Assembly (NCBI GenBank): GCA_023402015.1
Contig: JAEXCU010000015.1
Coordinates: 1 to 64,000, forward strand
Source: Pseudomonadota bacterium
GTDB lineage: Bacteria > Pseudomonadota > Alphaproteobacteria > Rs-D84
Direction: 5' to 3'
Length of the DNA stretch: 64,000 nt
The notes under the pieces are model-generated. The model was not told the DNA's origin, did not search any database, and saw nothing but the letters and a program-made list of their open reading frames with translations. Positions 25,130 to 37,856 of the stretch are shown here, piece after piece. Position 1 is the stretch's first letter, and each line of letters opens with the position of its first letter. The position numbers and the translations under genes are program-made.

Positions 25130-26437
25130 CTATGGACACAGGGCCAATTGGTTCAGCACATTCTGAATATCTGTGTTGACAGATACTGTGATTTCACGTT
25201 GCAGGCCGTCTGTGTATGTATAAAAGAACTTTTCATTCGCAAATTCCGGCAGTGTCTGGTAAACCTGTTGGAATGGGGCCAGCATTGCCGTAAACCATTG
25301 ACGGCCACGGCACAAACATCCATTGCGAACATCGGCCGCAACCGCCGCCGTTGCCGTATTTGGATATTTTGTATCCAGTTCTGTGTCCGACATCATCAGG
25401 CAACGTGCGCCAAATCCATAAAAGTTCGCATCGTCGGCCATAAATTTGTAAACCAATCCGTCGGATGCGCCCGCCCGTTTCAGCGAATAAACCATTCCGT
25501 CGGTGCAACATGCATTTGCCGAATTCATCAGCATTTTGTACCGCGCCAGCAATGGTGCCGCCGCCGGATCATTTGCAGTGATGTCCGGATTGCAACGCGC
25601 CGCCGCAATAAATACATCCATATTATCGGTACGGATTTTTGGACTGCGCGGGGATACGGTTTCGCGGACAATCGGTTTTCTGCGCCAAATTTCGCATTCT
25701 GTTTCAGATTCAAACGGGCAACCGTCTGCGGCCCCAAATGTTATCTGGACCACCTGGGTCATATCCTGGGCGGTGTATTCTGGGCGTGGCGCCGGCAACG
25801 ACGGTGTTGCCGTTGGTTGTGACGCGGCCAATGTTGGCGTATTTACCCATAAATTTTCAGATGGTTTTTGCGGGTTCAGTAATTCTTCAATTCTTTCGCG
25901 CGTTGCGGCGGCATCTGCCATATTTTGATTGTATATGGCGACCATGCTGTCTTCGCGGGCAATTTCCACGGGCGTGGTTGACATGGCCGGTACGTCCGCG
26001 TCGCGGATATATAATTCATCCATTGGTTCCAAGAACCAATCACTGAAATCTTTGCTTTTATAACTGACGATTGAATCATCCCAAATCGGCACGCCGTCGC
26101 GCCAATCAACCGTTTTGTCGTATCCGCGCGGTTTGTAATTGTTGCCCGTTCCGTCCCATACCGGTGCGCGATTGTCGGCCGGCACAGGTTTAATGGATAA
26201 CAATTTCATCTGGCGCATTGGAATCTGGTCGGCATAAACGTATTCCGACGGCATCGCATAATTCATCGCCGCAGGTGCGACGGACGGCGCCGTTATTACA
26301 TCCACAACCGTTGCGTCTGTTATAATCGGCTGTGCAATTGGGGCAATGTTGCATCCCGCACCAATGCAATCAGATGCATGACCTGGAATCCCGCACAAAC
26401 ACAGCAGTGAAGAAAATATAGCAATTTTAGTTTTCAT
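25130..26437 (-). CDS. Secreted protein of unknown function
   Basis: A 435-aa protein starting at ATG 26437, giving signal peptide MKTKIAIFSSLLCLCGIPGHA. The mature part starts with SDCIGAGCNIAP, then a long Asp/Pro-rich region. A C-terminal Cys-containing domain follows (about 295-435): NACCTDGMVYSLKRAGASDG, FGARCLMMSDTELD, NGCLCRGRQWF. No family recognised. The layout (signal, extended linker, compact Cys domain) fits an envelope protein. TATGAT lies 7 nt before the ATG, so the message may be leaderless. Confidence 0.6.
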   Translation of the reverse strand: MKTKIAIFSSLLCLCGIPGHASDCIGAGCNIAPIAQPIITDATVVDVITAPSVAPAAMNYAMPSEYVYADQIPMRQMKLLSIKPVPADNRAPVWDGTGNNYKPRGYDKTVDWRDGVPIWDDSIVSYKSKDFSDWFLEPMDELYIRDADVPAMSTTPVEIAREDSMVAIYNQNMADAAATRERIEELLNPQKPSENLWVNTPTLAASQPTATPSLPAPRPEYTAQDMTQVVQITFGAADGCPFESETECEIWRRKPIVRETVSPRSPKIRTDNMDVFIAAARCNPDITANDPAAAPLLARYKMLMNSANACCTDGMVYSLKRAGASDGLVYKFMADDANFYGFGARCLMMSDTELDTKYPNTATAAVAADVRNGCLCRGRQWFTAMLAPFQQVYQTLPEFANEKFFYTYTDGLQREITVSVNTDIQNVLNQLALCP

Positions 26438-26552
26438 AATACGAATCATATCATAAAAATACTGTCTTTGAAAATACAAAATTAATTCGGCATTTATTCA
26501 TTTTGCGCAATTTTCAGTATTCTTGTATCGTTATTCGTGGCGGGGAAAGAAA

Positions 26553-27374
26553 TTGAGAAAATTTTTTGCATCTTTTTTAATTATCACCGTTTCATTATCT
26601 GCGCGGAAATCATATGGCCTGGCGGGATTGCAATTGGGCGTTGGTGCATCGGCAACCGGCGGGGTAAATGTTATTGCGGGATACGCCAATCGCAATTCAG
26701 ACGCATGGTTTTGGCGAAAATTTGGGTTCAGGGCGGATTTTTCATCCACCACGCCCGTTAAATCAACAATGAACGCGGTGGTTCGCGCCGTTATGGGCGA
26801 CGGTGTGCATGCCGGAACAGGACTGGAAATATACCAAGGCGAAATTTATTCGCGCAGTGCGGCCGCATTGGTGGACTTTTATCCCGTGGCCGGCGGTAAA
26901 TTCTGGCGCGGGTTTCGTTTAACGGGCGGATTTGCGGGCGGTGTTTTATCATTAAATACAAAATTAACCGGCCCATATCATGCCGCACCACCCGATGCAT
27001 TTGTTTTTAAGATATTTGGTACATACTATTATTACGCGGGCAATGTTGTAAATGGCACGGCGAAAATAGATTGGAATTATTCTGGGGCGTACTTTGGTAT
27101 GGGCTATGAAACGGGATTTTGGAACAATTTCGCCATTTATTTGGATGTTGGCGCGGTTTTCAGTGGCCGGGCGGCGCATTTATCACTGAATATGCCCTTT
27201 AAAAACCTGTACCAATATGATGAACAGACGGGAACCTGGCAAAGTGTTAACAGTCCTCAATTACAAAGAACCGTAGATAAAATAAAAAATCAGGCGGTTA
27301 TGGATGCCAATGATGAATTATCCCGAAAAAAGATATTGCCCGTGGTGAAAATTGGCTTTCTGTATCGGTTTTAA
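26553..27374 (+). CDS. Outer-membrane beta-barrel-like protein
   Basis: A 273-aa protein. A TTG start at 26553 is preferred, since GGGGAAAGA lies just upstream and it yields the signal peptide MRKFFASFLIITVSLSARKSYG; an upstream TTG at 26523 is possible. Alternating strands rich in Gly and aromatics (GLQLGVGASATGGVNVIAGY, GAYFGMGYETGFWNNFAIYL) and a C-terminal Phe (KIGFLYRF) fit outer-membrane insertion by the BAM machinery. Function unknown; it could be a porin-like or adhesin barrel. Confidence 0.65.
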   Translation: MRKFFASFLIITVSLSARKSYGLAGLQLGVGASATGGVNVIAGYANRNSDAWFWRKFGFRADFSSTTPVKSTMNAVVRAVMGDGVHAGTGLEIYQGEIYSRSAAALVDFYPVAGGKFWRGFRLTGGFAGGVLSLNTKLTGPYHAAPPDAFVFKIFGTYYYYAGNVVNGTAKIDWNYSGAYFGMGYETGFWNNFAIYLDVGAVFSGRAAHLSLNMPFKNLYQYDEQTGTWQSVNSPQLQRTVDKIKNQAVMDANDELSRKKILPVVKIGFLYRF

Positions 27375-27579
27375 TGTGCGAATCGGTGAAAAAGCGCACC
27401 GGGCGCATCAAATCCGAATCATATTTTGGTGCCATCCGAATCATTTTTGGGCCCCAAAAAGAAAAAAAACGAAAAAAAATGAAAATTATTTTATTTTGTA
27501 AAAATGGCGGAAATCCGGCGTTTTTCCTATTGTTTTGGTGGCGGGACAAATTATTTTAAATTTATTTTTTAAAAAGCGC

Positions 27580-27608
27580 TTGACTTTTTCCTGGTTCCAG
27601 TTCATACT
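27580..27608 (+). promoter_or_regulatory. rRNA operon promoter
   Basis: TTGACT (27580-27585), a 17-nt spacer, then CATACT (27603-27608), preceded by an A/T-rich UP-like tract. The GCGCTTGACTTT context resembles ACGCTTGACTTT before rplU (44622). The 200 nt before it (27375-27579) holds no gene I can support. Confidence 0.75.
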
Positions 27609-27972
27609 AAGCGGGCTTTCAAGTTGGGAACAAATTAAAAATAACTCTCAACCCCTGAAATTCTGCGGTTTACGGGATGACCAATGAAAAAGGGTATCCT
27701 CTAAATACGCAAACATTGTGAATAAAAGCAGCTCATCAAAGATTTTTGATGCAAATCAAAAATTAATTTCAAGAAGGGATATGCAGACAGTTGAATTTGG
27801 AATTATCCAAACTTTGACTAAGTCAAAAGTGCATATCCTAGACAGGTAGTAGGTTTACATAAAATTAAACCTCGTTAAAAACTTGTCTTGCGAATATAAA
27901 TATGTAAAGACGAACTGATTATTATGTCAGCTTTGTTTTATGTGCACGGGACTTAAACAACAAGTTTTTATA
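27609..27972 (+). other. rRNA operon leader
   Basis: A 364-nt untranslated leader between the promoter and the 16S 5' end. It is AT-rich with short pairing segments that should join the 16S processing stalk. No ORF or tRNA found. Confidence 0.6.
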
Positions 27973-29475
<1,503 letters not shown>

Positions 29476-29610
29476 TAGAGAATACCGTTTACACGAAAAC
29501 GGTCAAATCCAAACGCGACTGTCTGAATATCTCTTTTTGAAATGGCGAATAATTCTGGTATCAGCGGAACTATTGAATAAAAGATATTTTCGTAAAATCA
29601 GAAATAATCT

Positions 29611-29687
29611 GGGTCAGTAGTTCAGTTGGTTAGAATGCCGCTCTGATACAGCGGAGGTCGAAGATTCGAGTTCTTCCTGACCCACCA
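29611..29687 (+). tRNA. tRNA-Ile (GAT)
   Basis: Acceptor stem GGGTCAG/CTGACCC, anticodon stem CCGCT/AGCGG with loop CTGATAC (anticodon GAT), T-loop TTCGAGT, and an encoded CCA. It lies in the 16S-23S spacer. The usual tRNA-Ala companion is absent from this spacer. Confidence 0.95.
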
Positions 29688-29943
29688 CTTAATTTGATGA
29701 GGTTGGAATCAGAAACAAGTGATTGTTTTTGATTCCAGATGTTCCAGTAATATCTTCGGAATCTGCTTTTATAGCAATACATTGTGAATCGGTTTATATG
29801 TCGCAAATTAAAATTTATAGAAATATAAAACTTTGATTTGTTGAACATCGTATAATAATCTCAAAAATCTTTCTAAAATTTAAGAGTAATCACGAAAGTG
29901 ATAATTCAATTAGAAAACAAGAATCAACTGAAAATGCTTAAAA

Positions 29944-30010
29944 GACGTTTAACAAACGTCTGCTCATTTAAGTTCTTTTATTAAGTGCCAGAAGACATTC
30001 TCTTCAAGCA
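29944..30010 (+). other. Spacer hairpin and 5' arm of the 23S processing stalk
   Basis: A perfect hairpin GACGTTT/AAACGTC lies at about 29944-29961. ATTCTCTTCAAGCA (29997-30010) is complementary to TGCTTGAAGAGAA (32793-32805) beyond the 23S 3' end, forming the stalk cut by RNase III. The rest of the spacer after the tRNA (29688-29943) shows no gene. Confidence 0.65.
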
Positions 30011-30013
30011 TAA

Positions 30014-32765
<2,752 letters not shown>

Positions 32766-32854
32766 TTATCGTTTGACTTTATGTCAGACGAATGCTTGAA
32801 GAGAACGTTGACAATTGATTCTTATTGATTATAATGATGTTCGCTGGATTTATT

Positions 32855-32966
32855 CTGGTGATTATTGAGCGGGAGCCACCCTCTGTTCCATCCCGAACCA
32901 GACAGGGAAACCCCGTATCGCCGATGGTACTTTGGCTTAAGCCACGGAAGAGTAGGTCGTCGCCAG
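32855..32966 (+). rRNA. rrf: 5S ribosomal RNA
   Basis: About 112 nt with terminal stem TCTGGTGA/TCGCCAGA and the conserved CCATCCCGAACC loop segment. It closes the rRNA operon. Confidence 0.92.
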
Positions 32967-33000
32967 AATAAATCCAGTTTACGACATATAAACCGAATTT

Positions 33001-33030
33001 AAAACCGCCCCATGTGGGCGGTTTTTTATT
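33001..33030 (+). terminator. rRNA operon terminator
   Basis: AACCGCCC-CATGT-GGGCGGTT followed by T6. Confidence 0.9.
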
Positions 33031-33091
33031 ATGTTTTAATTATAATCGTATTATAATAATCTTGTGATAATATGAATTATTGGATACTGAT

Positions 33092-33349
33092 ATGAAATAT
33101 GTAAAAACAGGCAAGTTTACCACCCAACAGATGAGCATTGATGAAACAATCACCGAACTGGAAGATGTTATCGCGATTGCCAAGGATATTTTAGGCTCAC
33201 CGGATGTTCCACAGGATGTTCGCAAGAACATTGCATCTGCCTTGATATATCTAAAAGAAGCAGAAAGTTATACTCCATATATTCGTGAAAAAGTAAAGAT
33301 TGCTATGGAATATGTCCCTGAGGATATTCAGCAACAACAATACCTGTGA
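33092..33349 (+). CDS. Small helical protein of unknown function
   Basis: An 85-aa acidic, probably all-helical protein (ELEDVIAIAKDILGSPDVPQ, DVRKNIASALIYLKEAESY). The start at 33092 (MKYVKTG) is preferred to 33080. The phrase DVPQDVRKNIASA superficially recalls the archaeal UPF0147 family (VPRNIRRAA), but this is a weak visual similarity only. The gene sits alone between two near-identical terminators. Confidence 0.55.
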   Translation: MKYVKTGKFTTQQMSIDETITELEDVIAIAKDILGSPDVPQDVRKNIASALIYLKEAESYTPYIREKVKIAMEYVPEDIQQQQYL

Positions 33350-33353
33350 TAAC

Positions 33354-33379
33354 ACTGCCCCATGTGGGCGGTTTTTATT
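33354..33379 (+). terminator. Terminator, near-duplicate of the rRNA one
   Basis: CTGCCC-CATGT-GGGCGG then T5. The same CATGT loop and tail as at 33001-33030 suggest local duplication; one stem pair is now mismatched. Confidence 0.7.
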
Positions 33380-33412
33380 TGTATCGCATGTTTTATAATG
33401 TATAATAAAAAC

Positions 33413-33985
33413 ATGGTTGCAACAGAACAAAAAATCCAACGGGTATTAAACGAAATTCATAAAATTTTTCGCAATGCAATTGGTCCCCGAAATCGCCGCG
33501 AATATATGCGTGAAAATAATATAAATGGCGGTATAGATTGGTCATTTTCTTTGTCTACGGATGTTATTGTGAATAATAAAATTCCTGCATCTGTTATTGG
33601 TTGTACAGGAATTGCCAAGGTATTTTGCACGTATGCGGCGAATTCAGGATTAGAATGCTGGGTCATTGCGACGGCAGAGTATAATGATTGGCAACGTGCC
33701 AAGGCGGGTGAAAACAATATTATAAATGGTCATCAAATAATCGCGGTTAAAATAAATGGTAAATTGTGCGCATTTGATCCGGGGCGTCCGGAATTAACAT
33801 TGATTGACGGCGAGATTGCCCCAGGACGCTTTCTAAAAGCGGTACAGGGTCGTCCGGCATATCTGGTTTGTGGGATTATACCACGTGATGAATTTGCACA
33901 TTGTGATACGTATCAGAAATTAAGAAATTTGTATGCCAGTGGGTCAATGGATAATTCAGATTTTCTAATAACGCCCCAGATTTAA
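33413..33985 (+). CDS. Transglutaminase-like superfamily protein
   Basis: A 190-aa protein. The Cys-His-Asp order of transglutaminase-like folds can be read. The Cys is in IGCTGIAKVFCTYAANSGLE (about residues 62-81; the first Cys precedes the helix as in papain-like enzymes), the His in INGHQIIAVKING (about 108-120), and the Asp in CAFDPGRPEL (about 122-131). It could be a peptidase or cross-linking enzyme; no substrate is evident. There is no signal peptide. I start at 33413 (MVATEQK), 13 nt after a TATAAT-like box; the upstream ATG lies inside the terminator. Confidence 0.6.
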   Translation: MVATEQKIQRVLNEIHKIFRNAIGPRNRREYMRENNINGGIDWSFSLSTDVIVNNKIPASVIGCTGIAKVFCTYAANSGLECWVIATAEYNDWQRAKAGENNIINGHQIIAVKINGKLCAFDPGRPELTLIDGEIAPGRFLKAVQGRPAYLVCGIIPRDEFAHCDTYQKLRNLYASGSMDNSDFLITPQI

Positions 33986-34104
33986 CACACGCGTAGTCAA
34001 GGATAATAAATGCAAAATGCAATAATATTGTCATGACGTCAAAAACAAAAAGTGTCTTAACAGATGGCACGCCTCCTCTGTACGCATCGTATTGTCATTT
34101 ATGT

Positions 34105-34266
34105 GGGGCGCCATTATAATGACAATATATTAAACGAATTATTTGACCGCATTATTGTGATATTTTTGGCTTGAAAAAAATTCATAAAACCGTTAATTTA
34201 TAAGGCATAAAGGCATCAAAATATATGCCGAAAACAAACCACCGATTAAATTGGCGGTTTTTTTTC
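34105..34266 (+). other. Possible small transcript with terminator, and otherwise empty gap
   Basis: The gap 33986-34336 has no supported gene. A TATAAT lies at about 34112, and a hairpin CCACC/GGCGG followed by a long T-run at 34236-34266, so a transcript of about 140 nt could be made. There is no second copy to test this. Confidence 0.3.
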
Positions 34267-34336
34267 TTATAAAATTCCCGAAATTCTGCATATCTTAACC
34301 CTTTGATTTTTGCCGAATCTAATCGGTCATTTGGGC

Positions 34337-35005
34337 ATGGCAGGGATTATTGTTGGCTTTATGGGGCTGATTTTTACAACCCGTGCATTTGGGGCCAGTT
34401 GCATAAGTTGTACCAATTCAATCACCGGTGCATGCACCACAACAGGCCCAAACTGTTGCGCCCCATGCACCAGTGGTGGCACCATAACCCCAACATCATG
34501 CCCAGATGATTGTCCCAGCACATCGTTTTTTTCCCAAGTTTCCGGCACGAATTATGAGGCCAAGTGTGTTGATAGTACATTTAGTGGTAAAATCTGCAAA
34601 TACCAATGCATAGATGGATATTTCAATTATAATGGCGGTGTTGGTAATTTAAATGGCACCCCAACGTGTTATAAATGCCCGACCGCAAATGTTCAATCAT
34701 GTACCCGAACAAAACTTACCTGTAAAAGTGGATATTTTCATTTTACCCGCAGTCATAACTGCGTTGCATGCGTTGAAAATGCAACGTGCACGGATGGCGA
34801 AAATTTTAATTGCAAAATCGGGTATTACCAATCCAACACACTGGCCTGCGCGCAATGCCCGTATGATTCCGAAACAAAACAATATGGTACCACCAGTGCC
34901 CCAGGCGCAACATCAGAAAATCAATGCTATGTACCGGCTGATATTTCTGTTTCTGACACAACAGGTGTTTGGACGTATATTGAAAATTGCCAATATACAG
35001 GGTAA
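34337..35005 (+). CDS. Cys-rich secreted protein, TGTY-tail family
   Basis: A 222-aa protein with signal peptide (MAGIIVGFMGLIFTTRAFGA). A TTG at 34310 is an alternative start. The mature part holds about 26 Cys in EGF/furin-like spacing (CISCTNSITGACTT, CKYQCIDGYF, CVACVENATC, CKIGYYQSN) and the tail SDTTGVWTYIENCQYTG. It belongs to the family of 24252, 36237 and 36567. Likely a disulphide-bonded surface protein; function unknown. Confidence 0.65.
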   Translation: MAGIIVGFMGLIFTTRAFGASCISCTNSITGACTTTGPNCCAPCTSGGTITPTSCPDDCPSTSFFSQVSGTNYEAKCVDSTFSGKICKYQCIDGYFNYNGGVGNLNGTPTCYKCPTANVQSCTRTKLTCKSGYFHFTRSHNCVACVENATCTDGENFNCKIGYYQSNTLACAQCPYDSETKQYGTTSAPGATSENQCYVPADISVSDTTGVWTYIENCQYTG

Positions 35006-35030
35006 AAAATCCCCGAATGGGGATTTTTAT
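35004..35030 (+). terminator. Terminator after 34337-35005
   Basis: AAATCCCC/GGGGATTT with T-run. Confidence 0.85.
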
Positions 35031-35076
35031 TCATTAAAGATTTTTCAGGCGCATTTAATTTATACTGGACAATAAT

Positions 35077-35568
35077 TTAAATCTGCACCCCCAAGAAGTA
35101 TTTTGCCGCCTGGCCAATTATAAATGATGCAACAGATACCCCCAGGCATACCCCCAACATTTCCCAAAACGCCCGCCACCATGGGCGTTTGTTTATTTGG
35201 CCAATGCACCAATTAAACGCAAAAACAATCGCAACCACAACGCCGCCCATTATGCCCAATGCCCAAAACCTGTTGGGGATAATGCAAAACGGTATCAGTA
35301 ATGCAACGCTGGTGCCGACATACATTATTCCGGTGTACATCGCACTGACCCATGCATCTGGTTTACCGTCGGCCCGTTGTGCCATATAATTTGCGGCCGC
35401 CATAGACAGACTGGCCGCGACGGTGGCAATTGCACCGGTCATGATGATTATACGATTGCTGGCAATTGCAAATGTGAGCCCCGCGATAATACCGGTCAGT
35501 TCCACCAATGCGTCATGCATCCCCAAAACCATTGCGCCGGTGTATTTAAATTTGCATGGATTATTCAC
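35077..35568 (-). CDS. VIT1/CCC1-family transporter-like membrane protein
   Basis: A 163-aa protein with about five hydrophobic helices. The first half, GMHDALVELTGIIAGLTFAI and ATVAASLSMAAANYMAQRAD, matches the VIT1/CCC1 pattern (DG/DALxExTGxxAGL, then SMxxxxYxxxRA). Such proteins move Fe2+ or Mn2+ across membranes. The cytosolic metal-binding insertion of plant VIT1 is absent, as is usual in short bacterial members. It stands alone on minus between plus genes. Confidence 0.75.
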   Translation of the reverse strand: MNNPCKFKYTGAMVLGMHDALVELTGIIAGLTFAIASNRIIIMTGAIATVAASLSMAAANYMAQRADGKPDAWVSAMYTGIMYVGTSVALLIPFCIIPNRFWALGIMGGVVVAIVFAFNWCIGQINKRPWWRAFWEMLGVCLGVSVASFIIGQAAKYFLGVQI

Positions 35569-35742
35569 GATTATTGTCCCTGATTATTTGCCACGAATTT
35601 TAACATAATTGTCATCCAGATGCGTCAGGAATCAGATCTGATTTTACCGGTTGTTTTTGATTGACTTCTGTGGGCGCCGCAATACAATTACATAACGCAT
35701 GGGGGCGCGAAGAGAATATAACAAAAATAACAAGGCATATAC

Positions 35743-36222
35743 ATGCAAAAAAATGAATCCCTGATAATCATTGATGCCAATGGCGTCAAAACCAAAGATT
35801 CCAAAGGAAATGAATATTATCGTGGCGTGCGCTTAAATAATGTTGCGATGACAATCAGATATTTTCAAATTGCCCAGGAATTTTGGAAAACACAAAATGT
35901 TAATGGCCAACCTGTGGAATTAAATAAAATTCAGGTTATGACCGCCGCAAACAGTGTGGTTCCATACAACGCGCCGTCTAAAAAGTTGGTTGCACCATTG
36001 GAAAGCCCGGTACAAATGAACAATCGTATTGCGTGGTACACCGCAGAATTTATTATTAATGGCCGCGCAGTTAAAACACCATGGTTGTGCCACAGTTTAC
36101 ATGAAACATCGTTCAAGGCATCGCAATCTGCGGCCAGTGGGGTTGCATACGATTTTGCATATGCGGATGCGTTGCATCGTGGTGTTTATGCGGCATTGGC
36201 GGACCAGGTCAAGGTACACTAA
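35743..36222 (+). CDS. Hypothetical cytoplasmic protein
   Basis: A 159-aa soluble protein (LIIIDANGVKTKDSKGNEYY, then VRLNNVAMTIRYFQIAQEFW). No signal or membrane segment and no family recognised. The upstream region (35569-35742) contains TTGACT near 35663 as a possible -35. It ends 15 nt before the convergent Cys-rich gene. Confidence 0.55.
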   Translation: MQKNESLIIIDANGVKTKDSKGNEYYRGVRLNNVAMTIRYFQIAQEFWKTQNVNGQPVELNKIQVMTAANSVVPYNAPSKKLVAPLESPVQMNNRIAWYTAEFIINGRAVKTPWLCHSLHETSFKASQSAASGVAYDFAYADALHRGVYAALADQVKVH

Positions 36223-36236
36223 AACATCCGGAATTA

Positions 36237-36545
36237 TCAATATGTACATTTATCGTTGGTGGCGTTTGTTATAACGTATGTTCCGCTGTCATCGTTATAT
36301 GTACCGTCGGGCGCCCAGCATGTTGCAACGGCGCCCGTGTTATAATCAGGCGACGTGCCATAAATGTTATTGCCGGATGCATCTGTTCCAACGGCGGGAC
36401 ATTGCACGCATTTTTTTGTCAGTATTGTGCCGCCCATATAATAACCCGGTTTGCAAGAAACGTACGTTTGTGTTGTTGCCACGCAATCTGCATTGACGAT
36501 GCGTGCGGTTGTGATAATTGCGATTATCAAAATTAATTTTTTCAT
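36237..36545 (-). CDS. Small Cys-rich secreted protein, TGTY-tail family
   Basis: A 102-aa protein with signal peptide (MKKLILIIAIITTARIVNA). The mature sequence has Cys pairs (CVATTQTYVSCKPGYYMGG, KKCVQCP) and a tail YNDDSGTYVITNATNDKCTY. It is the shortest member of the family and lies 21 nt after the stop of 36567-37004, so the two form an operon behind a C4-like RNA. Confidence 0.65.
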   Translation of the reverse strand: MKKLILIIAIITTARIVNADCVATTQTYVSCKPGYYMGGTILTKKCVQCPAVGTDASGNNIYGTSPDYNTGAVATCWAPDGTYNDDSGTYVITNATNDKCTY

Positions 36546-36566
36546 TTATTTTCCCCCATTCTGGAT

Positions 36567-37004
36567 TTAATTAAGGTTAATACATCCTTTGCAATAGTGT
36601 CTGCCACCACTGTCTGTTTTATTGGTTGTGCTGATTTCATATAAATATTCTTTGGTGGTTTTTATCGTTGGACTGCACGATCCATAATTTTGTTTCAGAT
36701 ATCCTGTATCATCACTGGCAACAATAATATTGTCTGTACGTGTGCACAGTGTTGTTTCTGTGCCGTTCAGGTTTGTTTGTGTTGTCATGCTCCAGCCCGC
36801 CGGGCATGTTTCAGATGATGTTTCCAGATAACAAATCGGGCAGCAGTATTGACCAGATTTGCATTGCGCATTGCATTCGGTTTGGGTTAGTCCCTGGGTT
36901 TCACTGAAACACATTAGATTGGTTGGATCCAATTTACTGACCGCCATGGATGCATTTGATGTGGTAATCATTGCAATGATTATAAGAAATTTTGTTTGTT
37001 TCAT
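36567..37004 (-). CDS. Cys-rich secreted protein, TGTY-tail family, downstream of a C4-like RNA
   Basis: A 145-aa protein starting at ATG 37004 (MKQTKFLIIIAMITTSNASMA signal). There are 12 Cys (CNAQCKSGQYCCPICYLE is the densest part), and the tail SDDTGYLKQNYGSC keeps the family pattern. The start is 26 nt after the terminator of the minus-strand structured RNA 37031-37261, so its expression may depend on read-through of that RNA. Confidence 0.65.
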   Translation of the reverse strand: MKQTKFLIIIAMITTSNASMAVSKLDPTNLMCFSETQGLTQTECNAQCKSGQYCCPICYLETSSETCPAGWSMTTQTNLNGTETTLCTRTDNIIVASDDTGYLKQNYGSCSPTIKTTKEYLYEISTTNKTDSGGRHYCKGCINLN

Positions 37005-37030
37005 AATTTTCGTCCCCGATAAAGTCAAAT

Positions 37031-37261
37031 AAAAAACCGTCATAGGAATGACGGTCGGGGATTGAAAAATCATATTGTGGAATGATCCTGCGGCCTTTGG
37101 GCATGCCCTGTTTTATAACCGCAGATCCCCGACATATAATCGGGTGATAAAACATACGGCGCAAACCGCGCCGACATTTTCAGTCGGATTACAACGCCGA
37201 AATCAGCGCTGCCACAATACGGGATTTTTCAGTTCCCTGAGCCAACATCCCTGTTGATTCA
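37031..37261 (-). ncRNA. C4/P4-CI-like structured RNA, copy 3
   Basis: About 231 nt on minus. Closing stem GTCGGGGAT/ATCCCCGAC (37125-37133 with 37054-37062); inner hairpin CTGCGG/CCGCAG (37119-37124 with 37088-37093) with the conserved loop phrase TTATAAAACAGGG..CCCAAAGG; terminator CCGTCAT/ATGACGG plus T-run. The octamer TATTGTGG (37212-37219) pairs with CCACAATA (37073-37080), the third different but fully complementary version of the long-range pairing. The 5' hairpin GGGA/TCCC is also kept. Much of the primary sequence differs from copies 1 and 2 while pairing is kept. Confidence 0.65.
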
Positions 37262-37267
37262 TTTAAG

Positions 37268-37296
37268 ATTATAAAAAAGTGGCGCCCACAACACAA
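37268..37296 (-). promoter_or_regulatory. Promoter of C4-like RNA copy 3
   Basis: On minus: TTGTGT (37291-37296), a 17-nt spacer, then TATAAT (37268-37273). The start region (AATGAATCAACAGGGATGTT) resembles copies 1 and 2. Confidence 0.6.
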
Positions 37297-37314
37297 GTGT
37301 TTTATCATTGCATT

Positions 37315-37854
37315 ATGATTTTAAAACGCGATTTTTATTTACAGGACCCATTTGACGCCGTACGCGGTTTGCTGGGGGCGTATTTATGTCGCACAATGGA
37401 TGACGGCACAATCATTCGCGCCCGTATTGCAGAGGTGGAATTATACCACCAATCCGAACGCGCATGTCATGCGTTTGGCGGCCGATGCACCACCCGCAAT
37501 GACGCAATGTTTATGGCAGGCGGTCATGCATATGTTTATTTATGTTATGGTTTGCATAATATGTTAAACATTGTTCTGGGGCCGGCCGATACGGCAATGG
37601 CGGCATTGGTGCGTGCGGTGGAAATTCCGGGCGGAAATGGTCCGGGAAAATTATGCGCCACAATGGGAATAACGCGCGCGGATAACAAATTGGATTTAAC
37701 GCTGGGGCAAAAAATGTGGATTGCGCCGCGTGATACCACCCCAGAAATTATTACTGGTCCCCGTATTGGTGTGGATTACGCTGGAACGGATGCAAAACTG
37801 CCCTGGCGATTTGCAATCGCAGACAGTGTGTATATCAGCAAACCATTTAATTAA
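37315..37854 (+). CDS. mpg: 3-methyladenine DNA glycosylase (AAG/Mpg family)
   Basis: A base-excision repair enzyme that removes alkylated purines. The 179-aa protein shows ARIAEVELYHQSERACHAFG (about residues 27-46) with the Glu that activates water, then GGRCTTRNDAMFMAGGHAYV and YLCYGLHNMLNIV, all standard for the AAG fold. The C-terminal GPRIGVDYAG..PWRFAI segment is conserved. The start at 37315 is chosen because it begins the conserved LKRDFY segment; an in-frame codon at 37279 is unlikely. Confidence 0.92.
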   Translation: MILKRDFYLQDPFDAVRGLLGAYLCRTMDDGTIIRARIAEVELYHQSERACHAFGGRCTTRNDAMFMAGGHAYVYLCYGLHNMLNIVLGPADTAMAALVRAVEIPGGNGPGKLCATMGITRADNKLDLTLGQKMWIAPRDTTPEIITGPRIGVDYAGTDAKLPWRFAIADSVYISKPFN

Positions 37855-37856
37855 TT

